Assembly (NCBI GenBank): GCA_002782605.1
Contig: PFIF01000281.1
Location: 1 to 15,736, forward strand
DNA from: Deltaproteobacteria bacterium CG_4_8_14_3_um_filter_43_13
GTDB lineage: Bacteria > Desulfobacterota > UBA8473
Reading direction: 5' to 3'
DNA length: 15,736 nucleotides
Positions within the stretch are counted from its first letter, which is position 1, and every line of letters starts with the position of its first letter. Of this stretch, positions 7,628 to 13,956 are shown in pieces. A program made the translations under genes and the position numbers. The notes beneath the pieces were generated by a model. That model searched no databases. It was not told where the DNA came from and saw nothing but the letters and a program-made list of their open reading frames with translations.

Positions 7628-7750
7628 GTAACTATTCAGGTAGGCACAAAGGCACAGAGTACCAAAGGCACAAAGAAGGAAAAAACAACGAAACGACCCT
7701 GCTCTGCTTTGTGCCTATGTGCCTTTGCCACTTTGTGCCTGAGTAGTTAC
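7628..7750. repeat. 123-nt imperfect inverted repeat (MITE-like)
   Basis: The left half begins GTAACTATTCAGG (7628-7640) and carries GGCACAAAGGCAC and AAAGGCACAAAG. The right half carries their complements (CTTTGTGCC, TGTGCCTTTG, TTTGTGCCTGAG) and ends in GTAGTTAC at 7750. The arms of roughly 45-48 nt are alike but offset by small insertions, with a purine-rich unpaired centre. It holds no gene. It lies between two divergent promoters, and its terminal word recurs at 3343-3353. Confidence 0.75.
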
Positions 7751-7841
7751 GTATTATACATTAAGTTGATCAAAAAATCAAATAACTTTTAGCCTCAAAA
7801 AAGTCTCAAGGGCTGTAAAGTAAAATAATTATTAAAAATGC

Positions 7842-7870
7842 TTGACAGATATTAAATTGGATTATATAAA
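7842..7870 (+). promoter_or_regulatory. Sigma-70 promoter for the TPR/TatT-like gene
   Basis: A perfect TTGACA (7842-7847) is followed after exactly 17 nt by TATAAA (7865-7870), five of six to the -10 consensus. It is the best promoter-like sequence in the window. Transcription would start near 7877, leaving a 5' leader of about 170 nt before the ATG at 8047. That leader contains a second, orphan ribosome-binding site (see findings). Confidence 0.7.
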
Positions 7871-8046
7871 TACCTATAGTGGAATAGGCAACAATATCTT
7901 GAACAAAAAGGACTATAAATAAGGGGGATGATTGAAGATAATAAATACAGTAGAGAGGAGGTGAACAACTGAAAATAGTAGTGATTGTTTAGGTTTTGTT
8001 GAATAGTCGATTAGTTAATTTTTTCTCTTACGTACAGGAGGATAAT

Positions 8047-8811
8047 ATGAAAAAAGTTAATCTATTTTTCTTGAATTTTGTATTAGTAGTCGGTGTAATA
8101 ATGCTGTTTTCTATGCCGGCTGTATCCAGCGCTAGTAAAATGGATGATGCAAAAAAGCTTTTTGAGCAAAGGGCTGATCCTGAAAAGGCAAAGCAAGGTA
8201 TCGAGTTACTGCAGAAAATCGTTGAGAAAAAGCCCAAAAACATGGCGGCATATGAGATGTTATCCAGGCTTACCATATACCTCGCTATGGACCTGGCAGC
8301 CAAACCAGATACAGAGGCAGAGTCATATGAATACCTGGGATTGGCAGGCGAGATAACCGATGCATTTATGAAGTTAGCCCCCAAAAGCGTAGAAGCAAAT
8401 TTCTGGAAGGCTTACTCTGCTGCTGTAGCTAAGGACATTAAAACAGCCCTCTCTTATGGTGAAGCGGCTTATAAAATCGATAAAAAATATTTTGGCGGGA
8501 TGCCCGCCCTGCTTCTGGGCTACCTGAAAGGGTTGCTACCTCCTTTCATGGGGGGTGACAAGGTTGCCGCTTACAAGTTTATCGATGAGGCGATGGAAGC
8601 TGCCCCTGATAACCTTATGATCCACAGGATCAAGGCAATGCTTCTTGTGGGCGATGTCAAGGAATCTGCCCAGAAGGCACTGGTTCACCTGCAGTTTGTC
8701 CTGGAGTCTGAACCATCTAAAGGGTTTGAGCCTGAGGGAAAAAGGGATAAGGTAGTAGCGCAGCAACTGATGGGGGCATACGGTGAGGCATTGAAGGCCC
8801 TTGGCAAGTAA
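8047..8811 (+). CDS. Secreted helical-repeat (TPR/TatT-like) protein
   Basis: The product is 254 residues. The first 30 form a classic signal peptide: MKK, then a long hydrophobic stretch (LFFLNFVLVVGVIMLF), then a small-residue cleavage region AVSSAS. There is no lipobox Cys, so a soluble periplasmic protein is expected. The mature part is almost entirely amphipathic helices with TPR-like features, such as EKAKQGIELLQKIVEKKPKN and KVAAYKFIDEAMEAAPDN. The stretch FGGMPALLLGYLKGLLPPFMGGD resembles the conserved GGP/LPxxxGGD region of TatT components of TRAP transporters. No TRAP transporter genes are nearby, so partner and function are open. ATG 8047 follows AGGAGG (8036-8041). An in-frame ATG at 7996 would place unlikely residues before the signal peptide. 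A strong terminator follows. Confidence 0.8.
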   Translation: MKKVNLFFLNFVLVVGVIMLFSMPAVSSASKMDDAKKLFEQRADPEKAKQGIELLQKIVEKKPKNMAAYEMLSRLTIYLAMDLAAKPDTEAESYEYLGLAGEITDAFMKLAPKSVEANFWKAYSAAVAKDIKTALSYGEAAYKIDKKYFGGMPALLLGYLKGLLPPFMGGDKVAAYKFIDEAMEAAPDNLMIHRIKAMLLVGDVKESAQKALVHLQFVLESEPSKGFEPEGKRDKVVAQQLMGAYGEALKALGK

Positions 8812-8835
8812 ATAACCGCAAAATGTTTTTATGAG

Positions 8836-8880
8836 AAAAACCCAGGTTGTATAGTCTATAGCACCTGGGTTTTTCTATTT
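8836..8880. terminator. Bidirectional rho-independent terminator
   Basis: AAAAACCCAGGT (8836-8847) pairs with ACCTGGGTTTTT (8863-8874), a 12-bp stem with a 15-nt loop followed by a T-rich tail. The A-run on the left becomes a U-run when read from the other strand. It can therefore end both the TPR-like gene (+) and the mutase small-subunit gene (-), which converge here. Confidence 0.9.
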
Positions 8881-8907
8881 TTATCCCTCTTGGTTTATCT
8901 TAATCCT

Positions 8908-9297
8908 TTATTTTTTATGGCTTTGTAAAAAGTTCACTATATCCTTAAGTGGTGTCCCTGGCAAAAAGACCTGGGAAATACCAATATCGTTTATCAGTGT
9001 TGGTATGTCCTGATCAGGGATAACCCCCCCGACCAGAACCAGGACATTATCCAGCCCCCGTTCTCTCATCCTGTTCATAAACCTCTGCATGATCTGAAGA
9101 TGTCCTCCGCAGAGGAAACTAAGCCCTACCGCATCTGCATCTTCCTGTAATGCTGCCTCAACCATGCTGTCAACCCTCTGACCGGTACCCAGGTAAACTA
9201 CCTCCATACCAGCATCTGTAAGCGCCTTATTAACAGACAGGATCCCTCTGTAGTGATCATCTAAACCTATCTTCCCTGTAACCACTTTTAGTTTCAT
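8908..9297 (-). CDS. Cobalamin-binding small subunit of an acyl-CoA mutase (methylmalonyl-CoA mutase C-terminal domain)
   Basis: This is a stand-alone 129-residue B12-binding domain. It carries the DxHxxG motif as DDHYRG, whose His15 is the expected lower axial ligand of cobalt. The SxL motif appears as LSFLCGGH and the GG motif as VLVGGVIPD, with the usual FLPGT near the end. In mutases of this kind it delivers adenosylcobalamin to a separate catalytic subunit, which is encoded upstream (9593-11272). The split resembles the two-subunit isobutyryl-, 2-hydroxyisobutyryl- and archaeal methylmalonyl-CoA mutases. ATG 9297 is preceded on the minus strand by AGGAGGG (9309-9315) at about 11 nt. A 264-bp repeat element separates it from its partner gene. 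The true substrate is not determined, so no specific symbol is given. Confidence 0.93.
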   Translation of the reverse strand: MKLKVVTGKIGLDDHYRGILSVNKALTDAGMEVVYLGTGQRVDSMVEAALQEDADAVGLSFLCGGHLQIMQRFMNRMRERGLDNVLVLVGGVIPDQDIPTLINDIGISQVFLPGTPLKDIVNFLQSHKK

Positions 9298-9404
9298 TGT
9301 AATAGAATCCCTCCTGAATCAATCTTTGATAGACTCGTAAAAAGTCAAAAATCAGACGGCACAGTAAAAAGCTCCAGATGCAAGGCGCGCAAATCCTATT
9401 ATCT

Positions 9405-9438
9405 GTTGACCGTTATCCGTTGACCGTTGTCCGTCAAC
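9405..9438. repeat. Heptamer tandem repeat (GTTGACC type)
   Basis: Four 7-nt units, GTTGACC, GTTATCC, GTTGACC and GTTGTCC, are followed by a partial unit. The period is exactly 7. The array lies inside element copy A. Confidence 0.75.
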
Positions 9439-9452
9439 AAACCATGCACTTA

Positions 9453-9488
9453 CGGTGAACGGTGAACGGTAAACAGTGAACGGTGAAC
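9453..9488. repeat. Heptamer tandem repeat (CGGTGAA type)
   Basis: Five consecutive 7-nt units occur: CGGTGAA three times in total, with CGGTAAA and CAGTGAA between, then a final C. The complement (TTCACCG) resembles the GTTGACC units of the neighbouring array, so the two arrays face each other as a loose inverted repeat across 9439-9452. Confidence 0.8.
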
Positions 9489-9592
9489 TATTTCCATAGT
9501 TACGCTGCAACGACGAGGGATGCAGCGCCTGTCTGCGTGCAGGGCACAGGCAGGCAACGCCGCAGATGGACTTTTTACGAAGCCGTCAATCT

Positions 9593-11272
9593 TTAAAAAG
9601 GGAAATCCCTTTCTCCCGCCCAATCGTATTCAAACCCGTCGTTCATCCTCAGAGCACCTATTATTTCAGGGAAGGTTGCATCAGCCTCTAAAGCATCATA
9701 GACGTAAGGAACAAGGTTTATTCCGGGATCAGAAGCTGCCTTTTGCAGGCTTTTAATCTTTTCTCGTAGGTTCTTATAGTCCCTTCTCTCCTTAAATTTT
9801 TTATATTCATCTAAGTACTCTTCCACATCTGAAGTATCAGGAGCATAGACCTCTGGTTTAAAATCCTCTTCGGGCGGCATCTGAAAACGATTTACGCCTA
9901 CTACTGTCCTCTCTCCGTTCTCTACCTTTCTCTGAATCTCCAGAAGCCCTTCTTTAAGCTGTTCATGAACCCAGCCCTTTTCCAGGACTTTCAGCCACCC
10001 ACCCATCTGTTCGATTTGATGAACCATAGACTCTATCTTTTCTTCCAATTCACTTGTAAGCCACTCAACATAGTAAGAACCTGCCAGAGGATCGGCAACC
10101 CTTGTTACCCCTGATTCATAACGAATAACCTGCTGGGTTCTGATGGCAAGCCTAACTGCCTCTTCCGTAGGCGTAGCCCATCCTTCATCGAATGAAGGGG
10201 TCTGTATGCCCATACTGCCGCCAAGAACAGCAGCCAGGGTTCCCAAAGCCCCCCGGGCAATATTAACCAAAGGCTGCTGACGGGTGAAATTTGACCCTGA
10301 TACATCTACATGGAACCTCAGACACATAGCCTTTAGGTCCGTGGCTCCGAATTCTTCCTTCATGGTTTTAGCCCATATCCTCCGTGCAGCCCGCAGTTTG
10401 GCTATCTCCTCAAAGAAATCCCTATTCGCACCAAGAACAGGGCTTAATCTGCTGCTAATAGCATTTATATCCATGCCCCTCTTTAACATCTCACGAATAA
10501 ATTCATTAGCCATGGCAATTGTAAACGCTATTTCATGGATGGCATTTCCCCCTGCTTCCTGTAAATCATAAGAGCTGGTAAACCAGATGTTCCATTTTGG
10601 GAAATTTTTACATACATACTCACAGAAGTCATTTCCCCATCTTGCCAGGGTAGAAAAACCTCCTTTATGGACAAGCCAATCCATTCGGCTTGGAAATACC
10701 GACGGACCGTAATAGAATATTCCCCCTCCTATTCCTCTAAGCTTGCTTATATCATAGCCCCTTTTCTTTGCCGTCAATATATAAGATTGCCATACATCAG
10801 GATAGAAGGCGTCAGAAGACAAACTCAACTCATCTAACGGCAGTCCTTCACTCAATATCTCCACATCCCTGAATGTGTGCAGGGCAACACCGCAGACCCC
10901 CAACTGGCCCTCAGCCATGGGCTGATCAGGTTCAATTCCATACAGGGTGGGGCCATCCAGCTCCCAATCAAGGGCACTGACCCCCTGTTCCACCAGAAAT
11001 TTACATCTCTTGTTGAACTTTTGCGGTGTGGAAAGTCCCGCGATCTCCCGAATATTCCATAGCTTTCCCCTGTACATCATTGGATGATGTCCCCTTGTAA
11101 AAGGATACTGTCCAGGAAGACCTATATCCTTACCAAAATCAATACCTGAAACATCCTCAGGGGTATATACATTCTTTACCGGAATACCCGAGTCTGTAGT
11201 AAAGTCTGTTGCTGCCTCCCGGTATGCCTCCTTGATTTTCTTCCTTCTGATCTCCTCAGTTTGACTGCTCAT
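9593..11272 (-). CDS. Acyl-CoA mutase catalytic (large) subunit, divergent methylmalonyl-CoA mutase family
   Basis: At 559 residues this is the B12-domain-less catalytic subunit of a split methylmalonyl-CoA-mutase-type enzyme, which rearranges the carbon skeleton of acyl-CoA via adenosylcobalamin. Family landmarks are YPFTRG (56-61), MMYRGKLWNIREIAG (65-79), SYDLQEAGGNA (234-244), FFEEIAKLRAARRIWA (286-301) and YESGVTRVADPLAGSYY (385-401). Against the Propionibacterium methylmalonyl-CoA mutase pattern, the substrate-contacting Tyr89 aligns with His63. The active-site His244 (GYHMQEAG) aligns with Asp236 (SYDLQEAG), while the preceding Tyr243 is kept. The region around Gln197/Arg207 has an insertion of about six residues. 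This argues for a substrate other than methylmalonyl-CoA, or altered chemistry. ATG 11272 follows AGGAGG (11278-11283). The B12 subunit gene is downstream, and an acyl-CoA synthetase is divergent. Confidence 0.9.
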   Translation of the reverse strand: MSSQTEEIRRKKIKEAYREAATDFTTDSGIPVKNVYTPEDVSGIDFGKDIGLPGQYPFTRGHHPMMYRGKLWNIREIAGLSTPQKFNKRCKFLVEQGVSALDWELDGPTLYGIEPDQPMAEGQLGVCGVALHTFRDVEILSEGLPLDELSLSSDAFYPDVWQSYILTAKKRGYDISKLRGIGGGIFYYGPSVFPSRMDWLVHKGGFSTLARWGNDFCEYVCKNFPKWNIWFTSSYDLQEAGGNAIHEIAFTIAMANEFIREMLKRGMDINAISSRLSPVLGANRDFFEEIAKLRAARRIWAKTMKEEFGATDLKAMCLRFHVDVSGSNFTRQQPLVNIARGALGTLAAVLGGSMGIQTPSFDEGWATPTEEAVRLAIRTQQVIRYESGVTRVADPLAGSYYVEWLTSELEEKIESMVHQIEQMGGWLKVLEKGWVHEQLKEGLLEIQRKVENGERTVVGVNRFQMPPEEDFKPEVYAPDTSDVEEYLDEYKKFKERRDYKNLREKIKSLQKAASDPGINLVPYVYDALEADATFPEIIGALRMNDGFEYDWAGERDFPF

Positions 11273-11321
11273 CGGATCCTCCTCTGAACTATTAGGTATA
11301 ACGACAATCCATTAATTATTT

Positions 11322-11350
11322 ATCCTATCCCAGGACAACCCTGTTGTCAA
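11322..11350 (-). promoter_or_regulatory. Sigma-70 promoter of the mutase operon with overlapping dyad
   Basis: On the minus strand, TTGACA (11345-11350) is followed after 17 nt by TAGGAT (11322-11327), upstream of the large-subunit gene. A perfect palindrome GACAAC-CCT-GTTGTC (11334-11348) overlaps the -35 and the spacer, the position expected for a repressor operator. The promoter call is good; the operator is inference. Confidence 0.62.
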
Positions 11351-11583
11351 TGCAAAACCTGTGATTCAGACATTAGACAACAGACTATAGACTATAGACT
11401 GAAGGAGAGGATGGCCGGAGATTAACAAAGATAGAGGATATCCGTTTACAGTTTGCAGTTAACAGTTGGCAAAAATGCCCCAAGCTTTATATAACAGCGG
11501 GCTTAAGCCTGCTGTTGTAATTACCGTGAACGGTTACAGAAAAGTCTGAAGTCCAGTGTCTGAATTACTGGGTTGTCTTAGTT

Positions 11584-11613
11584 TTTACTTGACTACTGCC
11601 TGTCGTTTAGAAT
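11584..11613 (+). promoter_or_regulatory. Candidate sigma-70 promoter for the acyl-CoA synthetase gene
   Basis: TTTACT (11584-11589) and TAGAAT (11608-11613) are separated by 18 nt. The -10 matches five of six consensus bases and the -35 four of six. If used, the transcript leader of about 220 nt would contain all of repeat element copy B. Confidence 0.38.
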
Positions 11614-11662
11614 AGATTTATAAACAAGATTGGCAAAATCGTACAGTTTTTTTGCCAACCTA

Positions 11663-11818
11663 TTGGTGAACTTCTAAAAAGTCAAAATTGGGATGGCAAA
11701 GTAAAAAGCTCCAGATGCAAGGCGCGCAAATCCTGAGGAGTGAGGCGTACTTAGAGGTACGCCGCAAGGACGAAGGATGCAGCGCAACGCCGCAGATGAA
11801 CTTTTTACGAAGCCATCA
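11663..11818. mobile_element. MITE-like terminal-inverted-repeat element, copy B
   Basis: The left end TTGGTGAACTTCTAAAAAGTC (11663-11683) is an imperfect inverted copy of the right end GAACTTTTTACGAAGCCATCA (11798-11818). The interior shares a 34-nt identical block with copy A (11701-11734) plus the downstream GATGCAGCGC and AACGCCGCAGATG blocks. The centre is a short hairpin, GGCGTAC (11744-11750) with GTACGCC (11757-11763), instead of heptamer arrays. This copy looks like the simpler, perhaps ancestral form. Its right end lies about 23 nt before the acyl-CoA synthetase start codon. Confidence 0.75.
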
Positions 11819-11841
11819 CCTATTGAATGAAGGAAAGGGTT

Positions 11842-13638
11842 ATGAGAGAAGATACAATACCCACCCTGTTTCTGAGCCGAGTCCAGAAATACAGCGACAG
11901 GGTTGCCCTCAGGAAGAAGGAGTATGGAATCTGGAAAGATATATTATGGAAAGAATACGGCGAAAATGTAAAGTACGTTAGTCTGGGTCTTATTGCCCTT
12001 GGGTTAAAAAAAGGTGAGCGTGTCACCCTTATCGGTGAAAATCGTCCTGAATGGCTGTATGCGGATCTGGGTATCATGGCTGCAGGTGGAATTACGTCAG
12101 CCATATATACTACTAATTCGCCGGAGCAATGTGAATATATCATAGAACACTCAGAGGCAAGATTTCATATAGCAGAGGACGAGGAACAATTAGACAAGGT
12201 ATTGAGGGTCAGAACAAACTTACCTAAACTGGAAAAGACAATTGTCATTGATATGGAAGGGTTGAAACACTTTAACGACCCTATGGTGATGAGCTTTGAA
12301 GATCTTATAAAATTGGGTAGGGATTTAGAGGAAAAATACCCCGACCTCTTCGAAACCCGATTGAATGAAGCGAAACCAGAAGATACAGCACTGTTAATTT
12401 ATACCTCAGGGACTACCGGTCCTCCCAAAGGGGCGATGTTGTCCCATGCCAATATCGTATGGACAACGGGTGCAATAAACGATGCCCTTCCCCTGTATGA
12501 CACGGATGAGGTATTGTCTTTCCTGCCCCTTTCACATATAGCAGAAAGGATGTTCTCAGTTTTCTTGGCAATAAGATACGGGTATACTGTAAATTTCATT
12601 GAAAATACCGATACTGTTACCCAGAATATGGTTGAGGTATCCCCCACTGTTTTCTTTGCTGTCCCCAGGATATGGGAGAAGTATTCCTCCACCATTACCA
12701 TACGCATGAGTGAGTCTACCTTGTTGAAAAAACTGGTCTATCATTTGAGCTTGAAGATAGGTGGAAAGATTACAGACTTGAAGCTGACGAGGGGAAATGC
12801 CCCTTTTTTATGGCGGATTATCTATCTCGTTGCCCGCTTCAGTGCATTCCGTAAATTAAAAGAAAGATTGGGCTTTGACAGGGTAAGATTGGCTATATCC
12901 GCAGCAGCCCCTATTTCTCCCGATGTTTTGCAATACTACCATAGTATTGGTATTCCCCTGAGGGAAATCTACGGCCAAACAGAGGATTGTGGTCCAACCA
13001 GTGTCCACCTGGGAGATGACATAAAGATCGGTACTGTGGGGCAGGCTGTCCCGGGTGTGCAGATTAAGATTGCCGAGGATGGTGAAATACTGGTCAAAGG
13101 ACCCAATGTGTTTCAGGGTTATTTCAAAAATCCTGAGGCTACCCATGAGACATTAATAGATGGCTGGCTGCACTCAGGAGATGTGGGGGAGCTAGATGAA
13201 AAGGGGTATCTGCGGATCACCGACAGGAAAAAGGATTTGATAATTACAGCAGGGGGTAAAAATATTGCCCCTCAGAATATTGAAAACCAGCTTAAATTCA
13301 GTCCCTACATCAATGATGCCATAGTGATCGGGGATGGAAGAAAATACCTGACGGCTTTAATTATGATCGATGAGGACAATGTTGTGAAATATGCCCAGGA
13401 CAACCGCATCCCCTTTACAACCTATTCTGATCTGTCAAAAAATACAGAGATTAAGCGGTTGATCACCACGGAGGTGGAAAAGGTAAACAAGACCATGGCC
13501 AGTGTTGAAACCATAAAGAAGTTTACCATATTTGACAGGAGACTGGACCAGGAAGGCGGAGAATTAACTCCCACTATGAAGGTCAAACGGAAATATATCA
13601 ATGAGATGTACAAGGAGATAATAGAGTCTATGTACTAG
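11842..13638 (+). CDS. Long-chain acyl-CoA synthetase (AMP-forming)
   Basis: This 598-residue member of the AMP-binding (adenylate-forming) superfamily, FAA1-like subgroup, activates fatty acids to acyl-CoA with ATP. The sequence shows the phosphate-binding loop YTSGTTGPPKG (about 187-197), LSFLPLSHIAERM, the YGQTED adenine-site motif, and GWLHSGDVGELDEKGYLRITDR (22-residue region, about 450-471) followed by KKDLIITAGGKNIAP. The C-terminal domain ends with TPTMKVKRKYI, whose Lys fits the catalytic position. ATG 11842 is chosen because AGGAAAGG (11831-11838) precedes it. An ATG five codons upstream (11827) lacks a site. Divergence from the mutase operon suggests it may supply or recover acyl-CoA for that pathway, which is inference. 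No membrane segment is obvious, though association with the inner membrane is common in the family. Confidence 0.95.
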   Translation: MREDTIPTLFLSRVQKYSDRVALRKKEYGIWKDILWKEYGENVKYVSLGLIALGLKKGERVTLIGENRPEWLYADLGIMAAGGITSAIYTTNSPEQCEYIIEHSEARFHIAEDEEQLDKVLRVRTNLPKLEKTIVIDMEGLKHFNDPMVMSFEDLIKLGRDLEEKYPDLFETRLNEAKPEDTALLIYTSGTTGPPKGAMLSHANIVWTTGAINDALPLYDTDEVLSFLPLSHIAERMFSVFLAIRYGYTVNFIENTDTVTQNMVEVSPTVFFAVPRIWEKYSSTITIRMSESTLLKKLVYHLSLKIGGKITDLKLTRGNAPFLWRIIYLVARFSAFRKLKERLGFDRVRLAISAAAPISPDVLQYYHSIGIPLREIYGQTEDCGPTSVHLGDDIKIGTVGQAVPGVQIKIAEDGEILVKGPNVFQGYFKNPEATHETLIDGWLHSGDVGELDEKGYLRITDRKKDLIITAGGKNIAPQNIENQLKFSPYINDAIVIGDGRKYLTALIMIDEDNVVKYAQDNRIPFTTYSDLSKNTEIKRLITTEVEKVNKTMASVETIKKFTIFDRRLDQEGGELTPTMKVKRKYINEMYKEIIESMY

Positions 13639-13681
13639 TGGAATGTCCCTTTAATACCTTTACTATGAATTACTATAAATA

Positions 13682-13775
13682 TTCCCTCCCCCTTGATGGG
13701 GGAGGGTTAGGGTGGGGGTGAAGAATCGCTATGTTGCCCCCTCCCCTTAATCCCCTCCCACCAAGGGAGGGGAGA
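13682..13775. repeat. GC-rich double hairpin element
   Basis: Two perfect stems sit at the ends: CCCTCCCCC (13684-13692) with GGGGGAGGG (13698-13706), and CCCCTCCC (13752-13759) with GGGAGGGG (13765-13772). Between them GGGTGGGGGTG (about 13710-13720) can face CCCCCTCCCC (about 13737-13746). Similar C/G-run hairpins are common dispersed elements in environmental genomes. It may also act as an unusual terminator downstream of the synthetase gene. Confidence 0.7.
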
Positions 13776-13833
13776 CATTTTTGGTAAAGTTATTTATGAG
13801 TCAAAGCACTAGTAGTACGTTTCTTTATTAAGG

Positions 13834-13909
13834 TGTCATCTCGACCGAAGGGAGAGATCTTTTTACCTAGCCGTTATAAATAAGATTTCTCGTTTCACTC
13901 GAAATGACA
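13834..13909. repeat. TGTCAT-type palindromic repeat
   Basis: The left arm TGTCATCTCGACCGAAGGGA (from 13834, continuing GAGATCT to 13860) is an imperfect inverted copy of the right arm 13883-13909, which ends GAAATGACA. The 76-nt element holds no gene. This arm sequence resembles a widespread dispersed bacterial repeat known to me by pattern; copy number in this genome cannot be judged here. Confidence 0.7.
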
Positions 13910-13956
13910 GTATCCGAATGTTATTTTCGAAACACCCTCCTATGTAGAAGGTAAAA

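Larger units (their letters stand above)
9326..9589. mobile_element. MITE-like terminal-inverted-repeat element, copy A
   Basis: The left end TTGATAGACTCGTAAAAAGTC (9326-9346) is a close inverted copy of the right end GACTTTTTACGAAGCCGTCAA (9569-9589). Internally, 9364-9397 (34 nt, GTAAAAAGCTCC through CGCAAATCCT) is identical to 11701-11734 in copy B. The middle of copy A differs: it holds two 7-nt-period arrays and a 27-nt GC-rich hairpin at 9529-9555. There is no open reading frame for a transposase, so any movement would need enzymes supplied elsewhere. The right end stops 3 nt short of the mutase large-subunit stop codon. Confidence 0.75.
11273..11841. other. Divergent intergenic region between mutase and acyl-CoA synthetase
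   Basis: No gene is seen in these 569 bp. It holds the mutase promoter (11322-11350). Then come a heptamer run AGACTAT twice plus AGACT (11382-11400), a second heptamer run CAGTTTG, CAGTTAA, CAGTTGG (11449-11469), and a 22-nt near-perfect palindrome (11494-11515, ACAGC...GCTGT). A candidate synthetase promoter (11584-11613), a 9-bp stem TTGGCAAAA / TTTTGCCAA (11630-11638 and 11650-11658) and repeat element copy B complete the region. Half-sites matching the mutase dyad occur at 11376-11381 (GACAAC) and 11572-11577 (GTTGTC). Confidence 0.6.
13639..13956. other. Repeat-filled intergenic region before the regulator
   Basis: No gene is seen in these 318 bp. They contain a GC-rich double hairpin (13682-13775) and a TGTCAT-ended palindromic element (13834-13909), both listed separately. 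AT-rich flanks show no convincing sigma-70 or sigma-54 promoter. Confidence 0.55.

Noticed and set aside
7996..8046. Upstream start for the TPR-like protein
   Set aside because: It would put 17 residues before a normal MKK signal peptide; ATG 8047 has AGGAGG at 5 nt.
11688..11981. 97-codon plus-strand frame through repeat element B into the synthetase gene
   Set aside because: Half of it is repeat DNA and the rest is the synthetase in the wrong frame.
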